This document shows positions 9,401 through 15,180 of a stretch of 64,000 bases of DNA, piece after piece. The notes beneath the pieces were generated by a model, which had not been told where the DNA came from, searched no databases, and worked only from the letters and a program-made list of their open reading frames with translations. The position numbers were made by a program, and so were the translations under genes. Source of the stretch: MTP4 sp052056915 (GTDB lineage: Archaea; Halobacteriota; Methanosarcinia; Methanosarcinales; Methanosarcinaceae); NCBI RefSeq assembly GCF_052056915.1, contig NZ_CP195119.1:310001-374000 (forward strand). The letters are read 5' to 3'. Within the stretch, counting starts at the first letter, position 1. Every line of letters begins with the position of its first letter.

Positions 9401-10483
9401 CGTGCATGGCTGGGATCGGGAAAATATCCCGCCAGAAACCCGGACCAGAACGTGGCAGACCTCCGTGCCCAGGTGGCTGCTAATGAAAAGGGGCTGCAGG
9501 AACTTCAGAAAATGGTTGACCAGTTCTCCCTGGAGACCGTGGAAGCCTATATGGGGCACGTGCAGAAAAATGCGGAAGAGTCAGTCCGAAGAGTCATAGA
9601 CGTGCTTGAAAATGGGGAGTTTACGAACACCCTTGACGACGGAAGCGCGATCAAAGTGAAGATCAGCATCAACCGGGAGAAAAGGAGCGCCTGTATCGAT
9701 TTTACGGGCACGTCCCCACAGCTTTCGAACAACTTCAATGCTCCGGCTTCGGTCTGTAAAGCAGCGGTCCTCTACGTATTCAGGACCCTGGTGAAAAGCG
9801 ATATCCCCTTGAATGCGGGCTGCCTGAAGCCCCTTGAAATCATCATACCCACAGGCTCCATGCTCAACCCGGAAGCTCCGGCTGCGGTTGTTGCGGGAAA
9901 CGTTGAGACCTCCCAGTACATCGTGGACGCCCTTTTTGGAGCCCTCGGGACCATGGCAGCCTCCCAGGGGACCATGAACAATTTCACATTCGGAAACGCC
10001 GACTACCAGTACTACGAGACCATCTGCGGAGGCGCAGGCGCAGGCCCCGACTTCCCGGGCACGGACGCTGTCCACACCCACATGACCAATTCCCGGATAA
10101 CCGATCCCGAAGTCCTGGAAACCCGTTTCCCGGTGCGGGTCGAGGAGTTTTCCATCCGCAAGGACAGCGGCGGGGATGGCAGGTTTAAAGGTGGAAACGG
10201 GGTCGTCCGGAAAATCAGTTTCCTGAAGGACATGAACGCCGCCGTCCTCTCAAGCCACAGGAAACTCCCGCCCTTTGGCCTGAAAGGAGGCGAGCCGGGA
10301 AAGTGCGGAAAGAACAGGATCATACGCAGGAATGGCACGGTTATCGAGCTTGAAGGCCAGGCAGGGTTTGAAGTTCAAAAAGGGGATGTTTTTGTGATCG
10401 AGACTCCCGGAGGGGGAGGGTATGGAGAAAGAGAATTAGAAAAGTTGCAGAACAAAATAAAAACCGAGGACAGTAAAAAATAA
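6482..10483 (+). CDS. Fused HyuA-HyuB hydantoinase / 5-oxoprolinase family enzyme
   Basis: This family performs ATP-dependent opening of 5-oxoproline, hydantoin or related rings; the exact substrate cannot be read from sequence. The HyuA half begins FWIDRGGTFTDVV near residue 10 and contains FDMGGTSTDVAH and an AGGGSI stretch; the HyuB half begins around residue 755 (MLEIFNNRFMSVAEQMG), contains NSPYHGGTHLPDITVV and ends with the glycine-rich TPGGGGYGE. A fused order is usual for eukaryotic 5-oxoprolinase (about 1290 residues), while many prokaryotes have separate genes. I prefer the ATG at 6482, which starts the conserved region; an upstream in-frame start at 6422 adds 20 unrelated residues. 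Three low-complexity segments are inserted in frame. Confidence 0.9.
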   Translation: MSPKPLWQFWIDRGGTFTDVVARSPEGKLITHKLLSEAPGHYSDAAMHGIRQILYLPKNAPLPTERIESVKMGTTVGTNALLERKGERTVLLITRGFGDALRIGYQNRPDIFAQQIELPEQLYERVIEVSGRCSADGEEIEPLGIEAARKELEAAFESGIRSAAIVLIHAYRFPEHELRLGELAREIGFTQVSLSHQASPLIKLVSRGETAVVDAYLSPVLRRYVDMVQQTLEDGEKMSCREGDEERKNCREEGGERKSSRDEGGKGGVEKAGKEEARTKTKLMFMQSSGGLIDSGAFQGKDSILSGPAGGIVGAVATSAMAGAEKIITFDMGGTSTDVAHYDGEYERSFETEVAGVRLRSPMMRIHTVAAGGGSILHFEAGRFRVGPDSAGADPGPACYRKGGPLTVTDCNLMLGKLQPQFFLNLFGPEANQPLDLEVVRRKFGELAEQISFGPVGSTSSSSSSSSSSSSPSSVEEVAEGFLSVAVENMANAIKKISVQRGYNVKEYTLCCFGGAGAQHVCRIADSLGMKRIFIHPFAGVLSAYGMGLADQRLIKEHYVGAVLSDELTRWLESVFFGLEREGRVEMLEQGVPEKGIAVLHKVHMRYEGSDTQLIVDFADRKELVESFEEAHKKRFGFIMEDKALVIEAVSVEVIGVTERVSDPVIKIDDIAEPTPIDTVRMYSYGEYHETQVFAREALKPGACINSPAILTEKITTIIIEPGWQAEVTEHDHLLLSRRVPLPARTSIGTEADPVMLEIFNNRFMSVAEQMGYTLQNTAHSVNIKERLDFSCAIFDREGNLIANAPHIPVHLGSMGESVKALIRSKLGEMKPGDVYLINSPYHGGTHLPDITVVTPMFSGSGNPDNSGNPDNSGNPDNSGNPDNSGNPDSSGNPDSSGNPDSSGNPDNSENTETDGNQAEEILFYTASRGHHADVGGITPGSMPPGSRTIEDEGVQSEGLKIVGQGQFHEKRLRAWLGSGKYPARNPDQNVADLRAQVAANEKGLQELQKMVDQFSLETVEAYMGHVQKNAEESVRRVIDVLENGEFTNTLDDGSAIKVKISINREKRSACIDFTGTSPQLSNNFNAPASVCKAAVLYVFRTLVKSDIPLNAGCLKPLEIIIPTGSMLNPEAPAAVVAGNVETSQYIVDALFGALGTMAASQGTMNNFTFGNADYQYYETICGGAGAGPDFPGTDAVHTHMTNSRITDPEVLETRFPVRVEEFSIRKDSGGDGRFKGGNGVVRKISFLKDMNAAVLSSHRKLPPFGLKGGEPGKCGKNRIIRRNGTVIELEGQAGFEVQKGDVFVIETPGGGGYGERELEKLQNKIKTEDSKK
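7183..7305 (+). repeat. In-frame charged 30-bp repeat in HyuA
   Basis: About 30-bp purine-rich units encode GEERKNCREEGGERKSS-like charged sequence (roughly residues 236-275). They are placed between the conserved DMVQQTLE helix and the KLMFMQSSGGL strand, where family members normally have a short loop. Confidence 0.75.
7859..7903 (+). repeat. Serine trinucleotide run in HyuA
   Basis: Fifteen codons read twelve serines, one proline and two serines, built from TCA and TCT codons in a TCTTCTTCA pattern. They form a flexible linker before VEEVAEGFLSVAVENM. Confidence 0.85.
9065..9208 (+). repeat. Eight 18-bp repeats (GNPDNS) in HyuB
   Basis: Exactly eight 18-bp units encode GNPDNS or GNPDSS. 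They lie between VVTPMFSGS and the conserved EILFYTASRGHHADVGG, where the core family has only a few residues. Confidence 0.92.
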
Positions 10484-10608
10484 AGTTGTAAGTATTTCAT
10501 TCAGGACCTGTCGCTCTACCTGAGCTTACCAATCCATCCAACCTTGGTTTTTCTCCGCGTACTCAGTCACGATCCGGGTTCGGGCTTACCCCTTACCCAG
10601 ATTTACTT

Positions 10609-10866
10609 CTAAAAACATACGGAAAAACATACGCTGGTCGGTGGCTTAGGATAAACGGTTTTTACCATTGATGAGGACGGTTTTTTAAACGGCAGGGAAA
10701 TGGATTTAAGCTTTTTACGTAAGTGCATGTCATGAATATGCCTGTCATAGGTATATTTTATAGCAACTCCGGCAACTGCACCTGCTGCAATTCCGACAGC
10801 AGCACCAGCCGCCATTCCGGTAGCTCCCCCTGCAAGCAGACCGCCGGCTATATTTTTTTTCGTCAA
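10609..10866 (-). CDS. Small glycine-zipper membrane protein, TTG start, atypical C-terminus
   Basis: The 85-residue product begins TTG-ACG-AA and reads MTKKNIAGGLLAGGATG, followed by an Ala/Gly-rich hydrophobic segment to about residue 38 and KYTYDRHIHDMHLRKK. The start is fixed by GGGGGTG five to six bases upstream and by the same TTG-ACG-AA opening in two paralogues at 12810 and 12998. The stretch MVKTVYPK matches KVKLVYPD of the paralogue ending at 12241, but here the frame ends ten residues later in SVCFSVCF, so the Ig-like domain is missing. It is probably a shortened copy. It lies 107 bp after the partner gene 10974-11099. Function unknown. Confidence 0.7.
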   Translation of the reverse strand: MTKKNIAGGLLAGGATGMAAGAAVGIAAGAVAGVAIKYTYDRHIHDMHLRKKLKSISLPFKKPSSSMVKTVYPKPPTSVCFSVCF

Positions 10867-10973
10867 CTCGGCACCCCCTGATAAGACCGCTGGACTTGCT
10901 TTGAACTTGCTTTGAACTTAATCCACTTTCTCCAGCTGATTTTACAGTTGTTTTACTTTGATTTTATCCCTTT

Positions 10974-11099
10974 TTACTCAACCTCGATACGGCCCCAATC
11001 GCTTTCCGAGTCGCCTCCAAAAACATATGCAAGAACATATATCAGTGCAACACCGGTAAGTGCACCCAGCATTATCTTGTAGCATTTATTAATATCCAT
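10974..11099 (-). CDS. 41-residue membrane peptide, cassette A
   Basis: Translation from the ATG at 11099 gives MDINKCYKIMLGALTG, one hydrophobic helix through ALIYVLAYVF, and a polar tail ending RIEVE. A paralogue of similar length at 13043-13159 shares the CxK...GAL.G.A.IY core and the identical IEVE ending, which is strong evidence that both are translated. GGGGG lies upstream at the usual distance (11104-11108). Each copy precedes a glycine-zipper gene on the same strand, so the two probably work together at the membrane. No known family recognised. Confidence 0.72.
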   Translation of the reverse strand: MDINKCYKIMLGALTGVALIYVLAYVFGGDSESDWGRIEVE

Positions 11100-11230
11100 C
11101 ACTTTATTCCCCCTATCTTTATACTTTTTTTACTCATTCCGGCAAGCAGATCTTTGAATCAGTAGCAGGAAAGAATAAACTGTTATTTTGATTTAATGTT
11201 TAATTTAATGTAATGTTCCCCGTATTTACC

Positions 11231-11261
11231 GTATATCTCGCATATTATATAATGAATACTA
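11231..11261 (-). promoter_or_regulatory. Cassette A promoter, duplicated in cassette B
   Basis: The minus strand reads TAGTA, three or so variable bases, then ATTATATAATATG, then ATATAC. The same arrangement with the same spacing occurs at 13284-13314, upstream of cassette B, while the leaders between promoter and gene have diverged. The TATA core lies about 130 bp before the start at 11099. Confidence 0.65.
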
Positions 11262-11447
11262 CATAAAAATATGTACTAAATTAAGCCGTCTCCTGGGGCT
11301 TTAAGGTACTTTTTTACAAATGATCCTGTTTTGACGAAGAACCTATATTTCTCGGTGCTGAATGTATAATTACGTCGAAAAAAAGAATTTCCAAAATAAG
11401 ACATAGAAAAAAATGAACATCAAGAAAACACATCGGAAAAAGATTGC

Positions 11448-11463
11448 AAGGTTATATATTTTG
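11448..11463 (+). promoter_or_regulatory. TATA box of the flavoredoxin gene
   Basis: AAGGTTATATATTTTG lies about 20-30 bp before the ATG at 11481 and has the form of an archaeal TATA box; AAGGT at 11470 serves as ribosome site. Confidence 0.5.
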
Positions 11464-11480
11464 AAAAGAAGGTCTGAACC

Positions 11481-12047
11481 ATGAAAAAATCAATCGGAGC
11501 AAAAACCCTGGCATGCCCGGCCCCTGCCTGGGTAATCGGGACATACGACAGGAATGGAAAGCCCAATGCCATGACAGCAGCATGGGCAGGGATCTGCTGT
11601 TCGACCCCTCCCTGCGTCAGCGTGTCCCTGAGGAAAGCCACTTACAGCTACGCCTGTATTCTGGAAAATGAGGCTTTTACGGTAAACATACCCTCTGAAG
11701 ACCACGTAAGGGAAACCGATTACTTTGGGATTGCAAGCGGCAGGGACGAGAACAAGTTCGAGGCAACAGGCTTAACCCCCGTAAAAAGCGGGCTCGTATC
11801 GGCTCCTTATATAGAGGAATTTCCTCTTGTCCTTGAGTGTAAACTCCTTCACAGTTTTGAGATCGGACTTCACACCATGTTCGTGGGAGAAATCCTGGAC
11901 ATAAAGGCTGAAGAGTCTGTGCTGGATGAAAAGGAGCTTCCGGAGATCGGGAAAGTCAGGCCCCTGGTATACGGGACCGGGGACAGGACTTACTACGGGG
12001 TTGGAAAATCCCTTGGAAAGGCTTTTTCCATAGGGAAAAACCGCTAA
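11481..12047 (+). CDS. Flavoredoxin / flavin reductase domain FMN protein
   Basis: Flavoredoxins are FMN-binding proteins of the flavin-reductase-like fold that pass electrons in methanogens and sulfate reducers. The 188-residue product has the family's opening AKTLACPAPAWVIGTYD, the FMN-phosphate region NAMTAAWAGICCSTPPCVSVSLR, the AFTVNIPSE strand and the late HTMFVGEILDI strand. It is soluble, without signal peptide. AAGGT precedes the ATG. It lies between the two membrane-peptide cassettes but on the opposite strand, so no functional link is implied. Confidence 0.88.
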   Translation: MKKSIGAKTLACPAPAWVIGTYDRNGKPNAMTAAWAGICCSTPPCVSVSLRKATYSYACILENEAFTVNIPSEDHVRETDYFGIASGRDENKFEATGLTPVKSGLVSAPYIEEFPLVLECKLLHSFEIGLHTMFVGEILDIKAEESVLDEKELPEIGKVRPLVYGTGDRTYYGVGKSLGKAFSIGKNR

Positions 12048-12240
12048 TAGGCCATGAAATTTCATATTAAAGGTGAAATACCGAAAGAAATGTGAAATGC
12101 AGAGGGGAATGTTAAATCCTTAAAAAAGTGAAATGCAGAAAGAATGTCGTTTCAGGAAGCGAGTATATACGTGCAGGGAAATAAAGGAGGGATAAAAAAG
12201 GAAAGTAATGAATAAAGGTTTCTTCAGGTGCTGAAATATT

Positions 12241-12810
12241 TCATTTTACAATGTTGAAAGTGTATTCGAAATCCCCTCCGGCTTTTCCATCTTTGTCCCC
12301 GTCAAGGGGATTTCCTTCAGTATCCATAATGGCACCTTCCCCTATGTCGGTTCCTATCAGAGCGATGGTGATCTTGGCTCCGGTATCACCCACAGGATAC
12401 GGTTTGTTCGGGCGGAACATCAGCGTTCTGTTGCCGGCATCAAGGAAGCCGCCTACAGGTTCCTCGGATTCCGAACTTGTGACGATTACCGTGTCCTTCG
12501 TAATTGTCGAACTGTCCACATCCTTATCGAATTCGACCCAGATGGGAGATTCCATGCTGTGTGCAAAGGTTTGCCTGTCCGGGTAAACTAATTTCACCTT
12601 AGCAGGTTTCGGCCCCTTTTTTAACTTCCCGGGAATCTTTTTGATTTTCTCGTGAATGTATTCCTTCTGTTCCTCATGAACATACCTGTCATAAGCATAC
12701 TTCATCGTAATTCCGGCAGTAATACCTGCCGCTATTCCGGCAACTGCGCCTACCAGCACTCCACCTGCCAGGCCACCTGCCAGACCACCTGCTATTTCTT
12801 TCTTCGTCAA
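12241..12810 (-). CDS. Glycine-zipper membrane protein with Ig-like (SbsA/Big_5-type) domain
   Basis: The N-terminus LTKKEIAGGLAGGLAGG continues into a Gly/Ala-rich hydrophobic segment and KYAYDRYVHEE. From about residue 75 to the end there is a domain with VYPDRQTFAHSMESPIWVEF, DKDVDSSTITKDTVIV, RTLMFRPNKPYPVGD and DTEGNPLDGD, the pattern of the bacterial Ig-like Big_5/SbsA domain. I place the start at the TTG at 12810 because GGAGGT lies six bases upstream and the paralogues start at the same codon; an ATG at 12816 directly touches GGAGGT. Likely membrane-anchored with the Ig-like domain outside (inference). It is the third gene of cassette B. Confidence 0.72.
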   Translation of the reverse strand: MTKKEIAGGLAGGLAGGVLVGAVAGIAAGITAGITMKYAYDRYVHEEQKEYIHEKIKKIPGKLKKGPKPAKVKLVYPDRQTFAHSMESPIWVEFDKDVDSSTITKDTVIVTSSESEEPVGGFLDAGNRTLMFRPNKPYPVGDTGAKITIALIGTDIGEGAIMDTEGNPLDGDKDGKAGGDFEYTFNIVK

Positions 12811-12827
12811 TTTCATACCTCCTTATT

Positions 12828-12998
12828 TCATGCTACCTTACACCACTTTGACTTTAAATCGAGTTCTCCACATCTGTTATAAGCACATTTCATGGCGACT
12901 CCGGCAACTGCACCAACTGCAATTCCGGCAACAGCACCCGCCGCGATTCCTGCAACTACTCCCACCAGCAGACCGCTGGCTACCTCTTTCTTCGTCAA
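12828..12998 (-). CDS. 56-residue glycine-zipper membrane protein, TTG start
   Basis: Starting at TTG 12998 the product reads MTKKEVASGLLVGVVAG, then alternating Ala/Gly hydrophobic sequence, then MKCAYNRCGELDLKSK and a stop at 12828. It aligns with the N-terminal parts of the proteins at 10609-10866 and 12241-12810, including the TTG-ACG-AA opening. The in-frame stop TAA about 35 bases upstream leaves no ATG or GTG start. It lies 17 bp upstream of the Ig-domain gene, so the two are probably cotranscribed. Confidence 0.65.
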   Translation of the reverse strand: MTKKEVASGLLVGVVAGIAAGAVAGIAVGAVAGVAMKCAYNRCGELDLKSKWCKVA

Positions 12999-13042
12999 TT
13001 CAATATCCCCATTTAATCCAATATCCCCATTTTACCCATTAA

Positions 13043-13159
13043 TTACTCAACTTCAATCTTACCCGAATTTTTTCGTGTATTTCTTGCAACAGCATATATG
13101 ACCGCGGCACCGAAAAGTGCACCTGCAAACAGTTTACAGCACTTCTTCTTATCTGGCAA
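13043..13159 (-). CDS. 38-residue membrane peptide, cassette B
   Basis: From TTG 13159 the frame reads MPDKKKCCKLFAGALFG, a hydrophobic stretch through AVIYAVA, and a tail ending SGKIEVE. It is the paralogue of 10974-11099. GGGGGG lies about nine bases upstream. It is first in the cassette and 44 bp before the next gene. Confidence 0.65.
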   Translation of the reverse strand: MPDKKKCCKLFAGALFGAAVIYAVARNTRKNSGKIEVE

Positions 13160-13283
13160 GCTTATTACCCCCCAATTTTATCCCTGCCGACAGACTCGTT
13201 TTCATAATTCCCATCGGGCAGGAACCTGTCAATAAAAATTGGATTAAAAACCCGTATTCCCCATGGGTTTTCTTTCTAACGTA

Positions 13284-13314
13284 GTATATTCCACATATTA
13301 TATAATAGCTACTA
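13284..13314 (-). promoter_or_regulatory. Cassette B promoter, copy of cassette A promoter
   Basis: The minus strand reads TAGTA, then ATTATATAATATG, then ATATAC with the same spacing as 11231-11261. It lies about 125 bp before the first gene of the cassette. The remaining 13160-13469 spacer is A+T-rich with no gene; GACAATCTGAGCG-like and GATAATCTAAGCG-like words repeat at 13356-13395. Confidence 0.62.
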
Positions 13315-13469
13315 AATAAAATATTTGGCAAATTTAAATGGTTACTGATACCCCTATTGACAATCTGAGCGACAGCCCTGGCGATAATCTAAGCGGCGTT
13401 TCAGGCAATAACAGTCTATAAATTTCCAAAGTTTGCAGGTTTATAAAAAAGAGTCAAATGACCTGAATT

Positions 13470-14000
13470 TTAATTTTCAGGCCTGTTGCGCAGTTCGTAG
13501 GTGATAGTACCTTCTTCAGGTCCGTTTCCCGTAAATGTGAATCCGTTTTTCTCCAGAACTCGGATCGAGGCAATAAGGTGAGGATAGGTATATGCTATAA
13601 TGTGGTCTATCCGAAGGGCCGAAAATGCCCATTCCACCATCGAACGAACTGCTTCGGTGGCATAGCCCTGCTGCTGGTATGTCGGAAGGACCGAGTACCC
13701 GAGTTCAAGGCCTCCCTTGGCACTGGCGAGAAAACCTCCGCTTCCAATAAGGACGTTGGGGTCGCAATCATCCGGTTGGGCCAGCCAGTAAAAGCTCCAG
13801 ACCTTTCGGTCCCCGGCCCGCATTAGCTTGAGGAACTCCTCAATAACCTCGCTGGTTATTTGTTCCGGCGGCCACTCCCCGGGGACACTGGCATTTAAAG
13901 CAGTTGCGAGCCCTGTCCTATCGTGCAGATCCAGAAGGTACAGTTTTACGGTTGCAGGGATTAATTCCATGCGTTCGGTACGGATGGGAAATGCGTGCAT
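13470..14000 (-). CDS. GNAT family N-acetyltransferase (RimJ/RimL type)
   Basis: The 176-residue product resembles RimJ/RimL-type acetyltransferases: an opening FPIRTERMELIPAT, a central GGLELGYSVLPTYQQQGYATEAV (the acetyl-CoA pyrophosphate loop Q-x-x-G-Y-A), and ASIRVLEKNGFTFTG near the end. Substrate cannot be inferred. It is soluble and monocistronic. The ATG at 14000 is in MHAFPIRTERM; the conserved domain begins immediately, which supports this start. Confidence 0.87.
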   Translation of the reverse strand: MHAFPIRTERMELIPATVKLYLLDLHDRTGLATALNASVPGEWPPEQITSEVIEEFLKLMRAGDRKVWSFYWLAQPDDCDPNVLIGSGGFLASAKGGLELGYSVLPTYQQQGYATEAVRSMVEWAFSALRIDHIIAYTYPHLIASIRVLEKNGFTFTGNGPEEGTITYELRNRPEN

Positions 14001-14044
14001 AACCTGATCTTTTTTGAATTAATCGAGAGATGTCTTTTTTGAGC

Positions 14045-14156
14045 GACACAGCTATTGAAAGATACAGCTATTGAAAGATACAGCTATTGAAAGATACAGC
14101 TATTGAAAGATACAGCTATTGAAAGATACAGCTATTGAAAGATACAGCTATTGGTC
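14045..14156. repeat. Seven 16-bp tandem repeats
   Basis: Seven contiguous 16-bp units GATACAGCTATTGAAA; the first has one change (GACACA) and the last ends in GGTC. There is no spacer, so it is not CRISPR. It lies between the GNAT gene (upstream of its start) and the gene 14267-14566. 16 is not a multiple of three and all frames are short, so it is not coding. Confidence 0.93.
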
Positions 14157-14266
14157 AAGGTTCGTTAGCAACAAGAGCAACGTTGTTGAACAGCACCTGC
14201 GACTTTTTTAGCACCATCCGCAAGTTGTTGAGCAATAGCTGTCCATCTTCTTTAGCACAGCCAGGA

Positions 14267-14566
14267 TTATAAAATATCCCCTAAAGCATTTGCAGCCGTG
14301 TAAACGCTTCCAACCCCGAAAATGTACTGGGCAATCTTTACTGCTTCCATTACCTCTTCTTTCGTTGCCCCTTCCTGCATGGCCTGCATTGCGAGGACTT
14401 TTACTCCGTCAACTGCCCCGTTAGCAGCGTCCAGGGCCATTGCCATGAGAAGCTTGTACTTCAGGGGTATGCCGCCTTCAGCAAATGCTGATCCGCGGGT
14501 CGCTTCAAGAAGGTCGAAAAATTCGGGGTCTGCAGCTTTTATTACTTCCATTGGGTCTCCTGACAT
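14267..14566 (-). CDS. Carboxymuconolactone decarboxylase-like protein without CxxC
   Basis: The 99-residue product has the all-helical AhpD/CMD layout: LLEATRGSAFAEGGIPLKYKLLMAMALDAANG, then VLAMQAMQEGATKEEVMEAVKIAQYIFGVGSV. The redox CxxC and the histidine of active AhpD members are absent (there is no cysteine at all), so a peroxidase-reductase role is unlikely. GGAGATG precedes the ATG at 14566. Probably a small oligomeric protein of unknown function. Confidence 0.8.
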   Translation of the reverse strand: MSGDPMEVIKAADPEFFDLLEATRGSAFAEGGIPLKYKLLMAMALDAANGAVDGVKVLAMQAMQEGATKEEVMEAVKIAQYIFGVGSVYTAANALGDIL

Positions 14567-14570
14567 CTGA

Positions 14571-15180
14571 CCATCTCCATTCCATTATTTATCTAAAATT
14601 AATCTAAATTTTTACGTTAGTAATATTCCACCTTACTGGTAATTAAGCTTAGGTGAAGCCCTATCGAACTTCAGGAAATTTGATCTCGAGTTTTCGGGGA
14701 ATTCTATCAAGAGTTCAAATATTTGAGGAGTGTCCTGAAAAGAGCTTCCGGAAAAATGATACCCCGGATAATGAAAAAACAAGGTTAATAAGGAAATTAT
14801 AACCCGGATAAAGAGATGTTTCTAAGGAGATGAGATGGCTTTTACTTTGAATTCCAGAGAAAAAAAGCTTATAGGGGGATTAGGGCATCTGAGATTGGAA
14901 TTGTTGGGTGGGAGTGGGGGGTTAAAAAAGTTGATTGTGCTATTGGTGAGAAAAGCGTTCTCAGATGCCCTCTACTTTTACCAATATGTCCCTAATATAT
15001 AAAAACGTGGATATATTGATACATTGTGGCTTTTTATGGAAGTACTGTATATTTTTTTGCAACTACATTTCTGGCCATCTTTCTAAAATTCTCTTATGAG
15101 CCATCTCTTTCTAATGAATTTCCGCATCAGACGCCAGCTTTTATATTCATTGTTCATATCTCCTGTATGGGGAGTATAAT
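14571..15180. other. Spacer of about 600 bp with a long-range inverted repeat and TATA-like runs
   Basis: No convincing gene. It holds a 13-bp perfect inverted repeat (14882-14894 and 14958-14970) and, at about 14990-15005, a TATA-like CTAATATAT run upstream of the gene at 15181. The last 130 bp read as a leader. Confidence 0.6.
14882..14970. repeat. 13-bp perfect inverted repeat with 63-base spacer
   Basis: AGGGCATCTGAGA at 14882-14894 pairs perfectly with TCTCAGATGCCCT at 14958-14970. The G-rich spacer contains GGGTGGGAGTGGGGGG. It could be a stem of a small RNA or the remains of a small mobile element; no promoter evidence decides between them. Confidence 0.6.

Noticed and set aside
10488..10608. 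Continuation of the Ig-like domain after 10609 in another frame
   Set aside because: I looked for the WVEFDKD and TITKDT motifs in the other minus-strand frames and did not find them, so the domain is absent rather than frameshifted.
14045..14156. Possible CRISPR array
   Set aside because: Units are contiguous 16-mers without spacers, and there are no cas genes nearby.
14160..14266. Extension or second peptide after the carboxymuconolactone-decarboxylase-like gene
   Set aside because: A readable stretch (AIAQQLADGAKK, then QQRCSCC) follows two stop codons in frame, but another frame is equally open and there is no start codon or ribosome site.
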